From Microbacterium arabinogalactanolyticum (lineage in GTDB: Bacteria; Actinomycetota; Actinomycetes; Actinomycetales; Microbacteriaceae), in the NCBI RefSeq assembly GCF_030268005.1, contig NZ_BRZC01000004.1, forward strand, positions 1,397,976 to 1,461,975: a stretch of 64,000 nucleotides of DNA, read 5' to 3'. Within the stretch, counting starts at the first letter, position 1. Every line of letters begins with the position of its first letter. Positions 7,068-15,756 of this stretch are shown here, piece by piece. The translations under genes were made by a program, and so were the position numbers. The notes below the pieces were generated by a model. That model was not told the DNA's origin and made no database searches. It worked only from the letters and a program-made list of their open reading frames with translations.

Positions 7068-8869
7068 TCCCCGTCATCGACGGCCACAACGATCTCGCCT
7101 GGGAGCGCCGTGAGCGCTTCGGCTCGACGACGACTGGTCTGGACGGTTCGGTGCCGACGCTGCACACCGATCTGCCGCGCCTCGTCGCCGGCGGCGTCGG
7201 CGGGCAGTTCTGGTCGGTGTGGGTGGATCCCGAGCTGGTCGGAGCCGAACAGGTCACGGCGACACTGGAGCAGATCGACTTCGTGCAGCGTCTGATCGCC
7301 GCCTACCCCGACCGCCTGGCGGCGGCGCGCACGGCCGTCGATGTGCGGACCGCGATGGCGGAGGGCCGGATCGCCTCGCTGATCGGAGTCGAGGGCGGTG
7401 CGCAGATCGACGGATCGCTCGCCGTGCTCCGTCAGTACGCGCGACTCGGCGCCCGGTACATGACGCTCACCTGGTCACGAACGATCGCCTGGGCGGATTC
7501 GGCGACCGACGAGCCGCAGCACGGCGGCCTGACCGGCTTCGGCCGCGACGTCGTGCGCGAGATGAACCGGATCGGCATGCTGGTGGACCTGGCTCATGTG
7601 GCGCCGACGACGATGCGCGACGCCCTCTCCGTGAGCACGCGGCCAGTGGTGGTGACGCATTCATGCGCTCTGGCACTGTGCGACCACCCCCGCAACGTGC
7701 CCGATGACGTGCTCGAGATGATCGGCGCGCAGGGCGGCGTGGTGATGGTGGCGTTTGTGCCGTCCTTCGTCTCGCAGGCCCGGCGCGACTGGGTGCTGGC
7801 GGGCGAGCAGGGCGAGCCCCCTGCGGTCGGGATCGCGGATGTCGCCGACCACGTCGAGCATGTCCGTGACGTCGCCGGCGTGCACGCGGTCGGTCTCGGC
7901 GCGGATTACGACGGCACCGGGTCGATGCCATCCGGCTTGGAAGATGTCTCGCGCTATCAGAGCCTGCTCGAGGAGCTGCGCACCCGCGGATGGTCGCAGC
8001 AGGATCTCGAGGCCGTCGCACACGGCAATGTGCTCCGTGTGCTCGAGGCATCCGATGCCGACCACCTCGCCTTCTTGGCAGGAACCGCCGGCGAGCCGGT
8101 GGCGAGCACCCCGTCGGTCGACATCGCGCAGCGCACGGCTGCGCGGGCCCCGCGCGTGCTCGTGGTCGTCAACGCCGAGTCCTCAGGACCACGTCGACTC
8201 GGACGCTGGCTCGAGGAGGACGGCATCGTCGTGGACACCGCGCTCGGGTCGGACGGCCTGCCCGACGACCTCAGCGGCTACGACGGGCTGGTCATGCTCG
8301 GCGGCGGACTGATGCCCGACGACGACGATCGCGCCCCCTGGCTGGCGCAGGAGCGAGTCCTGGCCCGCGAGGCGATCGACGCCGATCTGCCGACGCTCGG
8401 CATCTGTCTGGGCGCTCAGCTGCTCGCGCACGTCGCCGGCGGCGAGGTGCGCGCCTCCTTCGGCCCGAAGGAGCGCGGAGCCACCCTGATCACGCCGTCC
8501 GCGCACGGGTCGTCGGATGCCCTGCTGTCGGCGCTCGGCGACGCCGTTCACATGATCGAGAACCATCAGGACATGATCACGGCGCTGCCGCCGGACGCCG
8601 TGCTGCTCGCGTCGAGCGAGGCCGTCGAGAACCAGGCCTTCCGTCTCGGCGCGCACGTACGCGGCCTGCAGTTCCATCCCGAGGTCGGCGCCGAGGATCT
8701 CACCCGGTGGGAGGAGCCGACCACCAGGGCGGAGGGTGACCGTCCAGTCGCGGAACTCCTCGCCGAGGCGCGGGACGTCGACCAGCTCAACACCCGCGCC
8801 AGCCGGTCGATGGCCGCGGCATTCGCCGCGGAGGTACGCGCTGCCGCAGCGGCCCGGATCGCAGGATGA
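7064..8869 (+). CDS. Membrane dipeptidase (M19) fused to class I glutamine amidotransferase
   Basis: 601 residues from ATG 7064 (ATGA overlap). Residues 1-335 form an M19 renal-dipeptidase barrel with H8 and D10 (DGHNDL), E110 (GVEGG), H178 and H199 (VTHS), and D281 (GADYDG). After a linker, residues 363-560 form a class I glutamine amidotransferase with Cys448 in LGICLGAQ and the pair His538-Glu540 in FHPEV. M19 enzymes cleave dipeptides and tolerate a D-residue at the C-terminal position. No signal peptide is visible, so it should be cytoplasmic. The fused amidotransferase may hydrolyse an amide or gamma-glutamyl bond. The fusion is unusual. Confidence 0.85.
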   Translation: MIPVIDGHNDLAWERRERFGSTTTGLDGSVPTLHTDLPRLVAGGVGGQFWSVWVDPELVGAEQVTATLEQIDFVQRLIAAYPDRLAAARTAVDVRTAMAEGRIASLIGVEGGAQIDGSLAVLRQYARLGARYMTLTWSRTIAWADSATDEPQHGGLTGFGRDVVREMNRIGMLVDLAHVAPTTMRDALSVSTRPVVVTHSCALALCDHPRNVPDDVLEMIGAQGGVVMVAFVPSFVSQARRDWVLAGEQGEPPAVGIADVADHVEHVRDVAGVHAVGLGADYDGTGSMPSGLEDVSRYQSLLEELRTRGWSQQDLEAVAHGNVLRVLEASDADHLAFLAGTAGEPVASTPSVDIAQRTAARAPRVLVVVNAESSGPRRLGRWLEEDGIVVDTALGSDGLPDDLSGYDGLVMLGGGLMPDDDDRAPWLAQERVLAREAIDADLPTLGICLGAQLLAHVAGGEVRASFGPKERGATLITPSAHGSSDALLSALGDAVHMIENHQDMITALPPDAVLLASSEAVENQAFRLGAHVRGLQFHPEVGAEDLTRWEEPTTRAEGDRPVAELLAEARDVDQLNTRASRSMAAAFAAEVRAAAAARIAG

Positions 8870-10404
8870 CACCACGTCCGCTCGCGACGGAGGAGCTGGC
8901 CGCGCAGGCACGCGAGGCGTTGGCCGGGCGGCTGGATGCCCCGACGCTGCGTCGTGCCCCGGCATCCGTCACGGCCGTGACTCACCATGGCGCGGTCGTG
9001 TCGGTCCACACCCATGGCGAGCCGCACCGCGACGGCACCGCGACCGCTCCCGGCACCGTGTTCCGGATCGCGTCGATGTCGAAGAGCTTCCTCGCAGCGA
9101 CCGTGCTGTCGCTGCGAGATGAAGGGCTGCTCGACCTGCACGTCCCGATCGAGCGCTACGTGCCCGAGGCGGCTGCGACGCGGTACGACGGCCGCCCGGC
9201 GCATCTCACGCTCGACATGCTGCTGAGCAATCGGTCGGGCCTGGCCGAGGACAATCCGTGGGGCGACGAGTTTCTCGGCGCGTCCCGGGAGTTCATCTGC
9301 GCGCTGGTCCGCGACGGACTGACGCTGTCGGCGACTCCCGCGTCCACGTACCAGTACTCCAATCTCGGCCAGTCGCTGGCCGGTCGCGCGATCGAGGCGG
9401 TCACCGGACGCCCTGTCGAGGACGTCATCAGGGAGCGGATGCTGCACCCGCTGGGCCTTGCCGGCACACGGGCATCCGCCGACCTCTACCCCGCCGGCAC
9501 CTACCTCGCACACGGCTTCCGCACGTTCGATGACGGTGACTCCTTCGTGCCGGAGCCGTATGTCGAGACCGGGGCGCTGGGCTGCATCGGCAGCCTGTTC
9601 AGCACGGTCTCGGACATCGCCGCGTGGATGGGGTTCCTCGGCTCAGCGTTCGAGGCGAACGCTGCTGACGCGGTGCTCGCCGCCTCCTCGCGGCGGGAGA
9701 TGCAGGTCGCGCACACCCTGATCACCCCCGCAGTAGGGCAGTTCGGCGAGCGCGAGCTCGACGGTGCGGGGTACGGCTATGGGCTCGTCGTGGAACACGA
9801 CCGCCGCTTCGGTCGGGTCGTGCAGCATGCCGGCGGGCTCCCCGGGTTCTCCTCGCACATGCGCTGGCACCCGGCGAGCGGCATCGGCGTGGTGGTGTTC
9901 GGAAACTCCGACCAGTTCGGCGCGGGTCGCATCGCCGGCGCCGTGCTGCACGACGTGCTGGGCAGAGTCGACGCCCCGGCCGCCATCGTCCGACCGTGGC
10001 CCCAGACCGTCGCCGCGGCCCGCCGCATCGACGACCTGCTCCGCGCGGGACGGGCGGATGCGTGGGAGTTGATGGGTCCGCTCGCGCGCAACGTGCTCCG
10101 CGACGTGCCCGCCGAGGTCCGTACTCGACGCCACGAAGCAGTGCTCGCTGAGGTGGGCCCGCCGACCCCGGATGCCCTGCCGTTGGAGCGGCGGGTGGTG
10201 TCGGCGAGCGATGCCTCCGCGCTGCGCTGGACCGTGCCGTGTCGCGCCGGGGCACTGGTGTGCGACGTCCGGATGATGGGGTTGCGCGAGCCGCTCGTGC
10301 AGTCGATCGACGTGCAGCCGTCCGACGAGACTGGACGCAAGCCCCGCGGGGAGACGCCGCTGGTCACGGACCACCACCGGGTGCTGCTCCCGGCCGATCG
10401 TTGA
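8866..10404 (+). CDS. Serine hydrolase, beta-lactamase fold (class C / D-aminopeptidase-like)
   Basis: 512 residues from ATG 8866 (ATGA overlap), last gene of the operon. The three active-site motifs are present: S70-M-S-K73, Y164-S-N, and H321-A-G replacing KTG. Proteins of this group include D-aminopeptidases, D-amino-acid amidases and esterases; a true antibiotic-resistance role is unlikely. Residues beyond ~370 form an extra C-terminal domain. There is no clear signal peptide. With the dipeptidase and racemase it could release D-amino acids from D-peptides for conversion to L forms; this is inferred from order. Confidence 0.8.
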   Translation: MTPRPLATEELAAQAREALAGRLDAPTLRRAPASVTAVTHHGAVVSVHTHGEPHRDGTATAPGTVFRIASMSKSFLAATVLSLRDEGLLDLHVPIERYVPEAAATRYDGRPAHLTLDMLLSNRSGLAEDNPWGDEFLGASREFICALVRDGLTLSATPASTYQYSNLGQSLAGRAIEAVTGRPVEDVIRERMLHPLGLAGTRASADLYPAGTYLAHGFRTFDDGDSFVPEPYVETGALGCIGSLFSTVSDIAAWMGFLGSAFEANAADAVLAASSRREMQVAHTLITPAVGQFGERELDGAGYGYGLVVEHDRRFGRVVQHAGGLPGFSSHMRWHPASGIGVVVFGNSDQFGAGRIAGAVLHDVLGRVDAPAAIVRPWPQTVAAARRIDDLLRAGRADAWELMGPLARNVLRDVPAEVRTRRHEAVLAEVGPPTPDALPLERRVVSASDASALRWTVPCRAGALVCDVRMMGLREPLVQSIDVQPSDETGRKPRGETPLVTDHHRVLLPADR

Positions 10405-10427
10405 GAGAGCAGCGAAAAAGCGAGACG

Positions 10428-10452
10428 GAGCGCCAGGCGCGGCGCGGCGCTC
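10428..10452. terminator. Possible bidirectional terminator
   Basis: GAGCGCC at 10428-10434 pairs with GGCGCTC at 10446-10452 across an 11-base G+C-rich loop. It lies in the 64-base gap between two convergent stops. There is no T tract. Confidence 0.35.
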
Positions 10453-10468
10453 TGACGCCTCCGCTCGA

Positions 10469-12295
10469 TCAGGGCGCAGGCGGCGCGCTCGGCGGCATCG
10501 GCGCATAGCCGCCGGCCGGAGCGTCGTAGGGTCCTGCGACCGTGGGTCCCGCGACCGTGGGTCCCGCGTGCGCGGCGCCACCGGCATCCGCGGTTCCCGA
10601 TCCCGTCGACGGATCCAGGTGCGACCCCCAGCGGTGCGAGTGATCGCGAGCGGCGGCGGCCGCGGCCGCCCGGCTCACGCCGTCGAGCAGCGCGATCGCG
10701 TCGTCGCGCTCGAGGCCGGACAGCGTGCCCGAGATGGGGCCGGTGACGGAGTGCACCTGCCCGCCCGAGACGCCCTGCAGCCGGTCGAGCGGCCCCTGCG
10801 ACACCGACACGCCCTGCAGACGTGCCAGCGGGAAGACCGCCAGCTTGCGCCAGAACACACCGCGGCGAAGCAGCACGCCGAACTCCGTGACCGCGTAGCC
10901 GTGCCGCTTCCACGACAGCGGCCGGTGCCACCAGGCGCGCGCCGGGATCGTCTTGTACGGGTCACCCTCGACCGGGCCCAGGATGCCGTGCTCCCACACC
11001 AGCGGGATGTCGGACTGCGGGGCGTCCGGAAGGATCAGCGCCAGCACGCGCTCGACGTCGGCGCGCTTGCCGACCGGGAGCACGATGTTGAACTGCTGCG
11101 CGTTGCCGTTCTGCTGCTGGGCTGCGCTCTTGCCGCTCATCCGGTTGATCTTGATCGCCCACCAGCCGAAGGGTCGCCACAGCAGCGACTGCGTGACCTC
11201 GACCGCGAAGATGCGACCGGGGGGGAGCGTCTCGGTGACCGTCGTCAGCAGACCGTAGGTGATGCGCACGCCGTCAGGGGTGGGCGCGATCGAATAGCGC
11301 AGCGACTTGGAGATCTGCGACCAGGTGATGCCGACGAAGGCGACGATCATCGGGATGCCCATGCCGAGCAGGACCCCTATCGACACGAGTCCGATCTCGG
11401 CGGGCGGCTTGCCGTCGACGGCCGCGATGATCACGCCGGGCACGAAGGCGCCGAGCAGCACGATGCCGAAGAACACCAGCCACAGCGCCGAATGCACAAG
11501 ATGCGCCCCGACCAGCCGGCCGGTGGGGATCTTGACCACGCTCTCCGGCGCGACGTCGGCGAGGTCGACGCCCTGGATGAGTCCGTTCACGCCGGCGTTC
11601 ATCGAGCCGACCAGCTGCGCGGTCACGCCGGCGGGCGCGGCGGCGCCGGCCCGGCCGTGCTCGCGAGCGGCGCGGGCGCCGGATGCCAGCCGCAGGATGT
11701 CTGCGCGGATCGACTCCGCGCGGGCGGTGGCGAGGTACTCGAGCTCGACGTTCGCGTCGTTTCCGGCGCCGACGACCTCGAGCTTGGCGAGCCCGATCAC
11801 GCGCGCGGGGAACGGACGGGTGAGGTTCACGCCCTGCACCCGGTCGAGCGGGGCACGACGGTGCGAGCGGAACACGATGCCCTTGCGCACCTCGACGTGG
11901 TCGCCCGTGATGCGGAACTGGTGGAACCGCCACACCATCCAGAAGACCAGGACCAGCACGACCGCCAGCGCGAGGACGCCCAGCAGCACGACGAGGATGA
12001 GGTTGTTGTCCAGCACCCAGTCGACGGGGTCGCCGCCGTAGTCCATGTACTTCGCCTCATCGGGGGCGAAGAGGCTCACGAACCAGCTGATCAGGCGCTC
12101 GCGCATGTTCGAGATCACGACGCCGGCCACGATGATCAGCACCAGCCCGCCCTTGAAGAGCGGGGTGAGCGGATGCATGCGGTGCCACTCGCCGTCGGCG
12201 AGGGACGAGGATCCGCCCTCGGGCAGCACGGTCGTCGACGGCGTTCCCGCGGGCGGGCCGGCGGGGTCCGGTCCCCAGGGTGCAGGCGTGCTCAC
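10469..12295 (-). CDS. PH-domain (bPH2) membrane protein, YdbT-like
   Basis: 608 residues from GTG 12295, chosen because it overlaps the upstream stop (GTGA); open frame further upstream lies in the next gene. The protein has four hydrophobic helices in two pairs (LVLIIVAGVVI, LILVVLLGVLALAVV, and a second pair after residue 230). Each pair leads into bacterial PH-like modules with the repeated signature of the family (RVQGVNL, RLQGVSVSQGPLDR). Function is not established; Bacillus YdbS/YdbT homologues are linked to resistance to bacteriocins. It is the last gene of the fol-linked operon and pairs with the smaller PH protein just upstream. Confidence 0.8.
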   Translation of the reverse strand: MSTPAPWGPDPAGPPAGTPSTTVLPEGGSSSLADGEWHRMHPLTPLFKGGLVLIIVAGVVISNMRERLISWFVSLFAPDEAKYMDYGGDPVDWVLDNNLILVVLLGVLALAVVLVLVFWMVWRFHQFRITGDHVEVRKGIVFRSHRRAPLDRVQGVNLTRPFPARVIGLAKLEVVGAGNDANVELEYLATARAESIRADILRLASGARAAREHGRAGAAAPAGVTAQLVGSMNAGVNGLIQGVDLADVAPESVVKIPTGRLVGAHLVHSALWLVFFGIVLLGAFVPGVIIAAVDGKPPAEIGLVSIGVLLGMGIPMIVAFVGITWSQISKSLRYSIAPTPDGVRITYGLLTTVTETLPPGRIFAVEVTQSLLWRPFGWWAIKINRMSGKSAAQQQNGNAQQFNIVLPVGKRADVERVLALILPDAPQSDIPLVWEHGILGPVEGDPYKTIPARAWWHRPLSWKRHGYAVTEFGVLLRRGVFWRKLAVFPLARLQGVSVSQGPLDRLQGVSGGQVHSVTGPISGTLSGLERDDAIALLDGVSRAAAAAAARDHSHRWGSHLDPSTGSGTADAGGAAHAGPTVAGPTVAGPYDAPAGGYAPMPPSAPPAP

Positions 12296-12996
12296 AGGCC
12301 GGTCCTGCGGGTCTCGGCCACCTGGATCAGCGTGTCGCGCAGCGCCTCGGCGCCGTCCTGCGTGAGGCCGGGGATCTGCACGCCCGTGGTCGCGGCGGCC
12401 GTGACCATCTTCAGCTGCGAGATGCCGAACGCCCGGTCCAGCGGACCCTGCGTGATGTCGACGAGCTGCATGCGCCCATAGGGCACCGCGACCATCCGCT
12501 GCCACAGGATGCCGCGGCGGAACACCACGTCGTCCTCGCGCAGCATGTACCCCATCGCCCGCGCCTGGCGCGGCAGGATGATCAGCGTGATCACCGTGAC
12601 GGCCAGCATGAGGCCGGCGGGGATCCACACCCAGACCTGTTCGAACGCCAGGTGGATGACGAGCGCCGCGACCACGATCAGCACGATGAAGATCGCGTTC
12701 TGCACGTACTCCGAGATCACGTAGCGCGGCGAGATCTGGTGCCACGTTCCGTCGAGGGCGAGCGCGGCGGGGCTGCGCGGCGTGCGCAGCTGCTGATAGG
12801 TGCCCTGGTCCAGCACCGGCGGCGCGACCGGCGCCTCGCCGACGGGCTCGGGGGCCGAGACGGGCGGCACCGGAGCGGCGGGCGGCACCGGCGCCGAGGG
12901 GATCAGCGGCGGCTCAGGCGCCCGCGTCTCCTGGGCTGCTGAGCCTGTCGAAGCATCGTGGGGATCACGGGGCGGGGTCGTCGGGCTCTCGGTCAT
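12292..12996 (-). CDS. PH-domain membrane protein, YdbS-like
   Basis: 234 residues. A proline-rich N-terminal tail (~70 residues) is followed by two adjacent membrane helices (NAIFIVLIVVAALVIHLAF and WIPAGLMLAVTVITLIIL) and one bacterial PH module ending near residue 225 (VPYGRMQLVDITQGPLDRAFG). It overlaps the downstream YdbT-like gene by GTGA and its start lies inside the end of the DUF3180 gene (32-base overlap), so translation is probably coupled. The two PH proteins likely act as a membrane complex; role unknown. Confidence 0.8.
   Translation of the reverse strand: MTESPTTPPRDPHDASTGSAAQETRAPEPPLIPSAPVPPAAPVPPVSAPEPVGEAPVAPPVLDQGTYQQLRTPRSPAALALDGTWHQISPRYVISEYVQNAIFIVLIVVAALVIHLAFEQVWVWIPAGLMLAVTVITLIILPRQARAMGYMLREDDVVFRRGILWQRMVAVPYGRMQLVDITQGPLDRAFGISQLKMVTAAATTGVQIPGLTQDGAEALRDTLIQVAETRRTGL
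12938..12954 (-). repeat. Dispersed CTTCGACAGGCTCAGC repeat, inside a coding sequence
   Basis: A 17-base word (GCTTCGACAGGCTCAGC on the minus strand) lies in the codons for the variable tail of the PH protein. The same sequence recurs exactly at 20966-20982, with close variants at 19125-19141 and 50134-50150. Confidence 0.7.
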
Positions 12997-13429
12997 CGGA
13001 ATCCTTCGGCAGAGTGCAGAACTGTTCGGCGAGGAGCGCCGCCCCGATCAGCAGCAGCGCGCCGACGACCAGGGCGACCATCGCCACAGTCGACCCTACC
13101 GGCGCGGGCACCGGCCGTGTGGAGAGGAAGGCGAGGAGGCCGGCGCCGAAGCCGGCGAGGATCGCTCCCAGCAGACTCGACGCCTGCGCGAGCATGGACG
13201 CCCGCACCGCACGGAAGGGGTCGATGCGGATGCCGCTGCGCACGCTGCGCCGCACCGGCCAGGCCAGCAGCAGGCAGGTCGCGCCGAGCAGCACGAGCAG
13301 GACAGGCAGGAAGATCGTCGGCGTGAAGGTCGCGTTCCCGGTGATGGTCAGCAGGTGATCGAAGCCGTAGCCGGCGGCGGCCGAGAGCAGTCCGAGGACG
13401 ATCAGCACGCCGGGGGAGGTGCGTCTCAC
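12965..13429 (-). CDS. DUF3180 membrane protein
   Basis: 154 residues from GTG 13429, in a GTGA overlap with folK. Four membrane helices are visible (VLIVLGLLSAAAGYG, TIFLPVLLVLLGATCLLLAW, LLGAILAGFGAGLLAFL, TVAMVALVVGALLLIGAALLA). DUF3180 proteins follow folK in most actinobacteria and have no assigned function. The C-terminal acidic tail (KDSDDREPDD) overlaps the start of the next gene. Confidence 0.85.
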   Translation of the reverse strand: MRRTSPGVLIVLGLLSAAAGYGFDHLLTITGNATFTPTIFLPVLLVLLGATCLLLAWPVRRSVRSGIRIDPFRAVRASMLAQASSLLGAILAGFGAGLLAFLSTRPVPAPVGSTVAMVALVVGALLLIGAALLAEQFCTLPKDSDDREPDDPAP

Positions 13430-13968
13430 GGCTCGTCCTTCAGCCGGCGCACCAGCTCGTCCACGCGTCCGGCGCCGGGCAGCACGGCATCCGGATCGAG
13501 GCTCAGCCAGGGCTCGAGCACGAACAGCCTCTCCGCCGCGCGCGGGTGCGGCACCTGCAGGTGCTCCTCGGAGCTGCGGAAGTCGCCGTAGGCGATCAGG
13601 TCGAGGTCGAGGGTGCGGTCGCCCCAGCGCTCCCGGCGCACCCGCCCCTGCTCCTCCTCGACCGCGTGCATCATGCCCAGCAGCACCTGCGGCGCCAGTC
13701 GCGTGGTCACGAGGGCCACCGCGTTGAGATAGCGCGGGGCGTCCGGGTCGGGTCCGTCGAGCTTGACGGCGACGCTCTCGATCGGATCGGACATCACGAC
13801 ATCGTCGACCAGCGGAAGGCGACGCAGCCGCTCGGCTGCGGCGCGCAGCGTCTCCCCCCGGTCGCCCTCGTTCGACCCGAGGGCGATGACGGCGACCTGC
13901 GGCTCGCGACCCGGGCGGGGGTCGGGCGGCTCGGGAAGGTGGGTCAGGCGGACGTCCATGCGGGTCAC
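13426..13968 (-). CDS. folK: 2-amino-4-hydroxy-6-hydroxymethyldihydropteridine pyrophosphokinase
   Basis: 180 residues. It transfers pyrophosphate from ATP to hydroxymethyl-dihydropterin in folate synthesis. The N-terminal substrate motif is VIALGSNEGDRGETL (~residues 27-41), and the HPPK signature RRERWGDRTLDLDLIAYG (~109-126) carries the paired Asp metal ligands. It overlaps folB by ATGA and DUF3180 by GTGA, as part of a continuous folE-folP-folB-folK block. Confidence 0.95.
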   Translation of the reverse strand: MTRMDVRLTHLPEPPDPRPGREPQVAVIALGSNEGDRGETLRAAAERLRRLPLVDDVVMSDPIESVAVKLDGPDPDAPRYLNAVALVTTRLAPQVLLGMMHAVEEEQGRVRRERWGDRTLDLDLIAYGDFRSSEEHLQVPHPRAAERLFVLEPWLSLDPDAVLPGAGRVDELVRRLKDEP

Positions 13969-14336
13969 GCTTTCTGCATCCGGTGGATCGAGACGGCCAC
14001 GTCGGCGAACGTCTGCGCGATGGGCGCGTGCGGCTTGTGCACGGTGACGGTGACGGTCTTGACGCGCTCGTCCTCGAGCACCGCATCCGCGATCCGCTGC
14101 GCGAGGGTCTCTATCAGGTTCACCGGCTCGCCGGCGACGATCGCGGCGACCTTGTCGGCCAGCTCGCCGTAGTGCACGGTGTCGGCGACGTCGTCGGATG
14201 CCGCGGCATTCTTCAGCGGCAGGCCGAGCTTCAGGTCGATCGTGAACTCCTGGCCGTCGCGACGTTCGAAGTCGAACACGCCGTGGTGGCCGAAGACCGT
14301 CAGCCCGGTCAGCAGGATCTCGTCGAGGAAGTCCAT
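13965..14336 (-). CDS. folB: Dihydroneopterin aldolase
   Basis: 123 residues when started at ATG 14336, the normal length for FolB. This start lies one base beyond the folP stop and has GGAG about 8 bases upstream. An in-frame ATG at the end of folP would add four residues. Family features: FGHHGVFDFERRDGQEFTIDL at the N-terminus, the substrate Glu in this region, and the catalytic-site lysine near VHKPHAP. It converts dihydroneopterin to hydroxymethyl-dihydropterin and glycolaldehyde in the cytoplasm. Confidence 0.93.
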   Translation of the reverse strand: MDFLDEILLTGLTVFGHHGVFDFERRDGQEFTIDLKLGLPLKNAAASDDVADTVHYGELADKVAAIVAGEPVNLIETLAQRIADAVLEDERVKTVTVTVHKPHAPIAQTFADVAVSIHRMQKA

Positions 14337-14337
14337 C

Positions 14338-15147
14338 TCACGCTCCATCCCAGGCGCCGGCGATGGCCAGCGCGTCCCTCGTGGCGGCGACGTCGTGCAC
14401 CCGCACCGCCCAGGCGCCGGCCCGCGCGGCGAGTGCGCTGGTGACGGCGGTCGCCAGGTCACGCCGTCGTTCGCTGAGCGGATCGGGGCCCGACACCCGG
14501 TGCAGCGCGTCGGCCAGCAGCCGCTTGCGCGAGGTTCCGACCAGCACCCGGTGGCCGAGCGCGGTGATCTCGTCGAGGCCGCGCAGCACCTCCCAGTTCT
14601 GCTCCGCGGTCTTCGCGAACCCGATGCCCGGGTCGACGATGATGCGCGCCGGGGCGATACCCGCGGCCATCGCAGCTTCGGTGCGCTCGCGCAGCTCGCC
14701 CGCGACCTCGCGCGCGACGCGGACGTACTGGGCGTGCGCGTACATGTCGTCGCTCGGACCGCGCCAGTGGCCGATGGCGATGTCGGCGCCCAGGTCGGCC
14801 ACGGCGGCCAGCATCCGCTCGTCGGCGAGACCACCGGAGACGTCGTTGACGATGCGGGTGCCCGCTCGCACGGCCGCGACGGCCGTGTCGGCGTTGAGCG
14901 TGTCGATGGAGGTCGGGATGCCGGCATCCGTCAGCGCCTCGATGACCGGCAGCACCCGCGCGCGCTCGACCTCGGGGTCGACGCGCACCGCACCGGGACG
15001 GGTCGATTCCCCACCGACGTCGATGATCACCGCCCCCTGGGCGTGCATGAGCCGTGCGCGCTCGATCGCCGCAGTCGGGTCGACGTAGCGCCCGCCGTCA
15101 CTGAACGAATCGGGCGTGGTGTTGAGGATGCCCCAGATGCCGGTCAT
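14338..15147 (-). CDS. folP: Dihydropteroate synthase
   Basis: 269 residues. It joins the pterin pyrophosphate to 4-aminobenzoate and is the sulfonamide target. Both family signatures are clear: GILNTTPDSFSDGG near the N-terminus and IIDVGGESTRPGA at ~41-53. The pterin pocket motifs (RIVNDVSGG, IIVDPGIGFAK) follow. ATG 15147 overlaps the folE stop (ATGA). Confidence 0.96.
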   Translation of the reverse strand: MTGIWGILNTTPDSFSDGGRYVDPTAAIERARLMHAQGAVIIDVGGESTRPGAVRVDPEVERARVLPVIEALTDAGIPTSIDTLNADTAVAAVRAGTRIVNDVSGGLADERMLAAVADLGADIAIGHWRGPSDDMYAHAQYVRVAREVAGELRERTEAAMAAGIAPARIIVDPGIGFAKTAEQNWEVLRGLDEITALGHRVLVGTSRKRLLADALHRVSGPDPLSERRRDLATAVTSALAARAGAWAVRVHDVAATRDALAIAGAWDGA

Positions 15148-15755
15148 GCGCGCGCCTCGTGGGACGCCGCACCGGAGGCGCCGATGAGGGTGATCAGCTC
15201 CGTGCGGGCCACGGGATCGGTGAACTCGCCGCGGGCGGCGACCGTGACGGTCGAGGCGAACGGCTGGCGTCCCCCGCGCATCGTGACGCAGCCGTGGGTG
15301 GCGTCGAGCACCACGAGCACGCCACGGGTGTCGAGGTGCTCGGCGATGGCATCCGCGATCTGCTCCCCCAGCCGCTCCTGCACCTGCGGGCGGGAGGCGA
15401 GGGTCTCGACGACCTTGACCAGCGCGCCCAGGCCGACGACCTGCTCGCCCGGCAGATACGCGAGGTGCGCGACGCCCGCGAACGGCAGCAGATGGTGCTC
15501 GCAGACCGAGCGGAAGCGGATGTCGCGCAGCAGCACCGCACCGGAGGGCAGCGTGTCCGGAGCCGGCCCGCGCGTCACGCTGATGGTGCGCGCGAGGTGC
15601 GCGGCGGGATCCTCGTCCACGCCCGCGAACAGCTCCGCATACAGCTCGGCCATCCTGCTCGGGGTCTGCTTCAGCCCCGGGCGATCCGGGTCCTCGCCGA
15701 TCGCCTCGAGCAGCTCGCGGGTGAGCCGTTCGATCCGCTCCCTGTCGACAGCCAC
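15144..15755 (-). CDS. folE: GTP cyclohydrolase I
   Basis: 203 residues. It makes dihydroneopterin triphosphate from GTP, the first folate step. Zinc ligands are visible in the SVCEHHLLPF motif (Cys and His) and in the second Cys of THGCVTMRG. The GTP-binding stretch GEQVVGLGALVKVVE is complete. It starts one base downstream of the ftsH stop, so ftsH and the fol genes form one transcription unit. Confidence 0.96.
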   Translation of the reverse strand: MAVDRERIERLTRELLEAIGEDPDRPGLKQTPSRMAELYAELFAGVDEDPAAHLARTISVTRGPAPDTLPSGAVLLRDIRFRSVCEHHLLPFAGVAHLAYLPGEQVVGLGALVKVVETLASRPQVQERLGEQIADAIAEHLDTRGVLVVLDATHGCVTMRGGRQPFASTVTVAARGEFTDPVARTELITLIGASGAASHEARA

Positions 15756-15756
15756 G

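Noticed and set aside
8866-10404. Beta-lactam resistance gene
   Set aside because: Motifs fit the wider serine-hydrolase group; context and the missing signal peptide favour peptide or amide hydrolysis.
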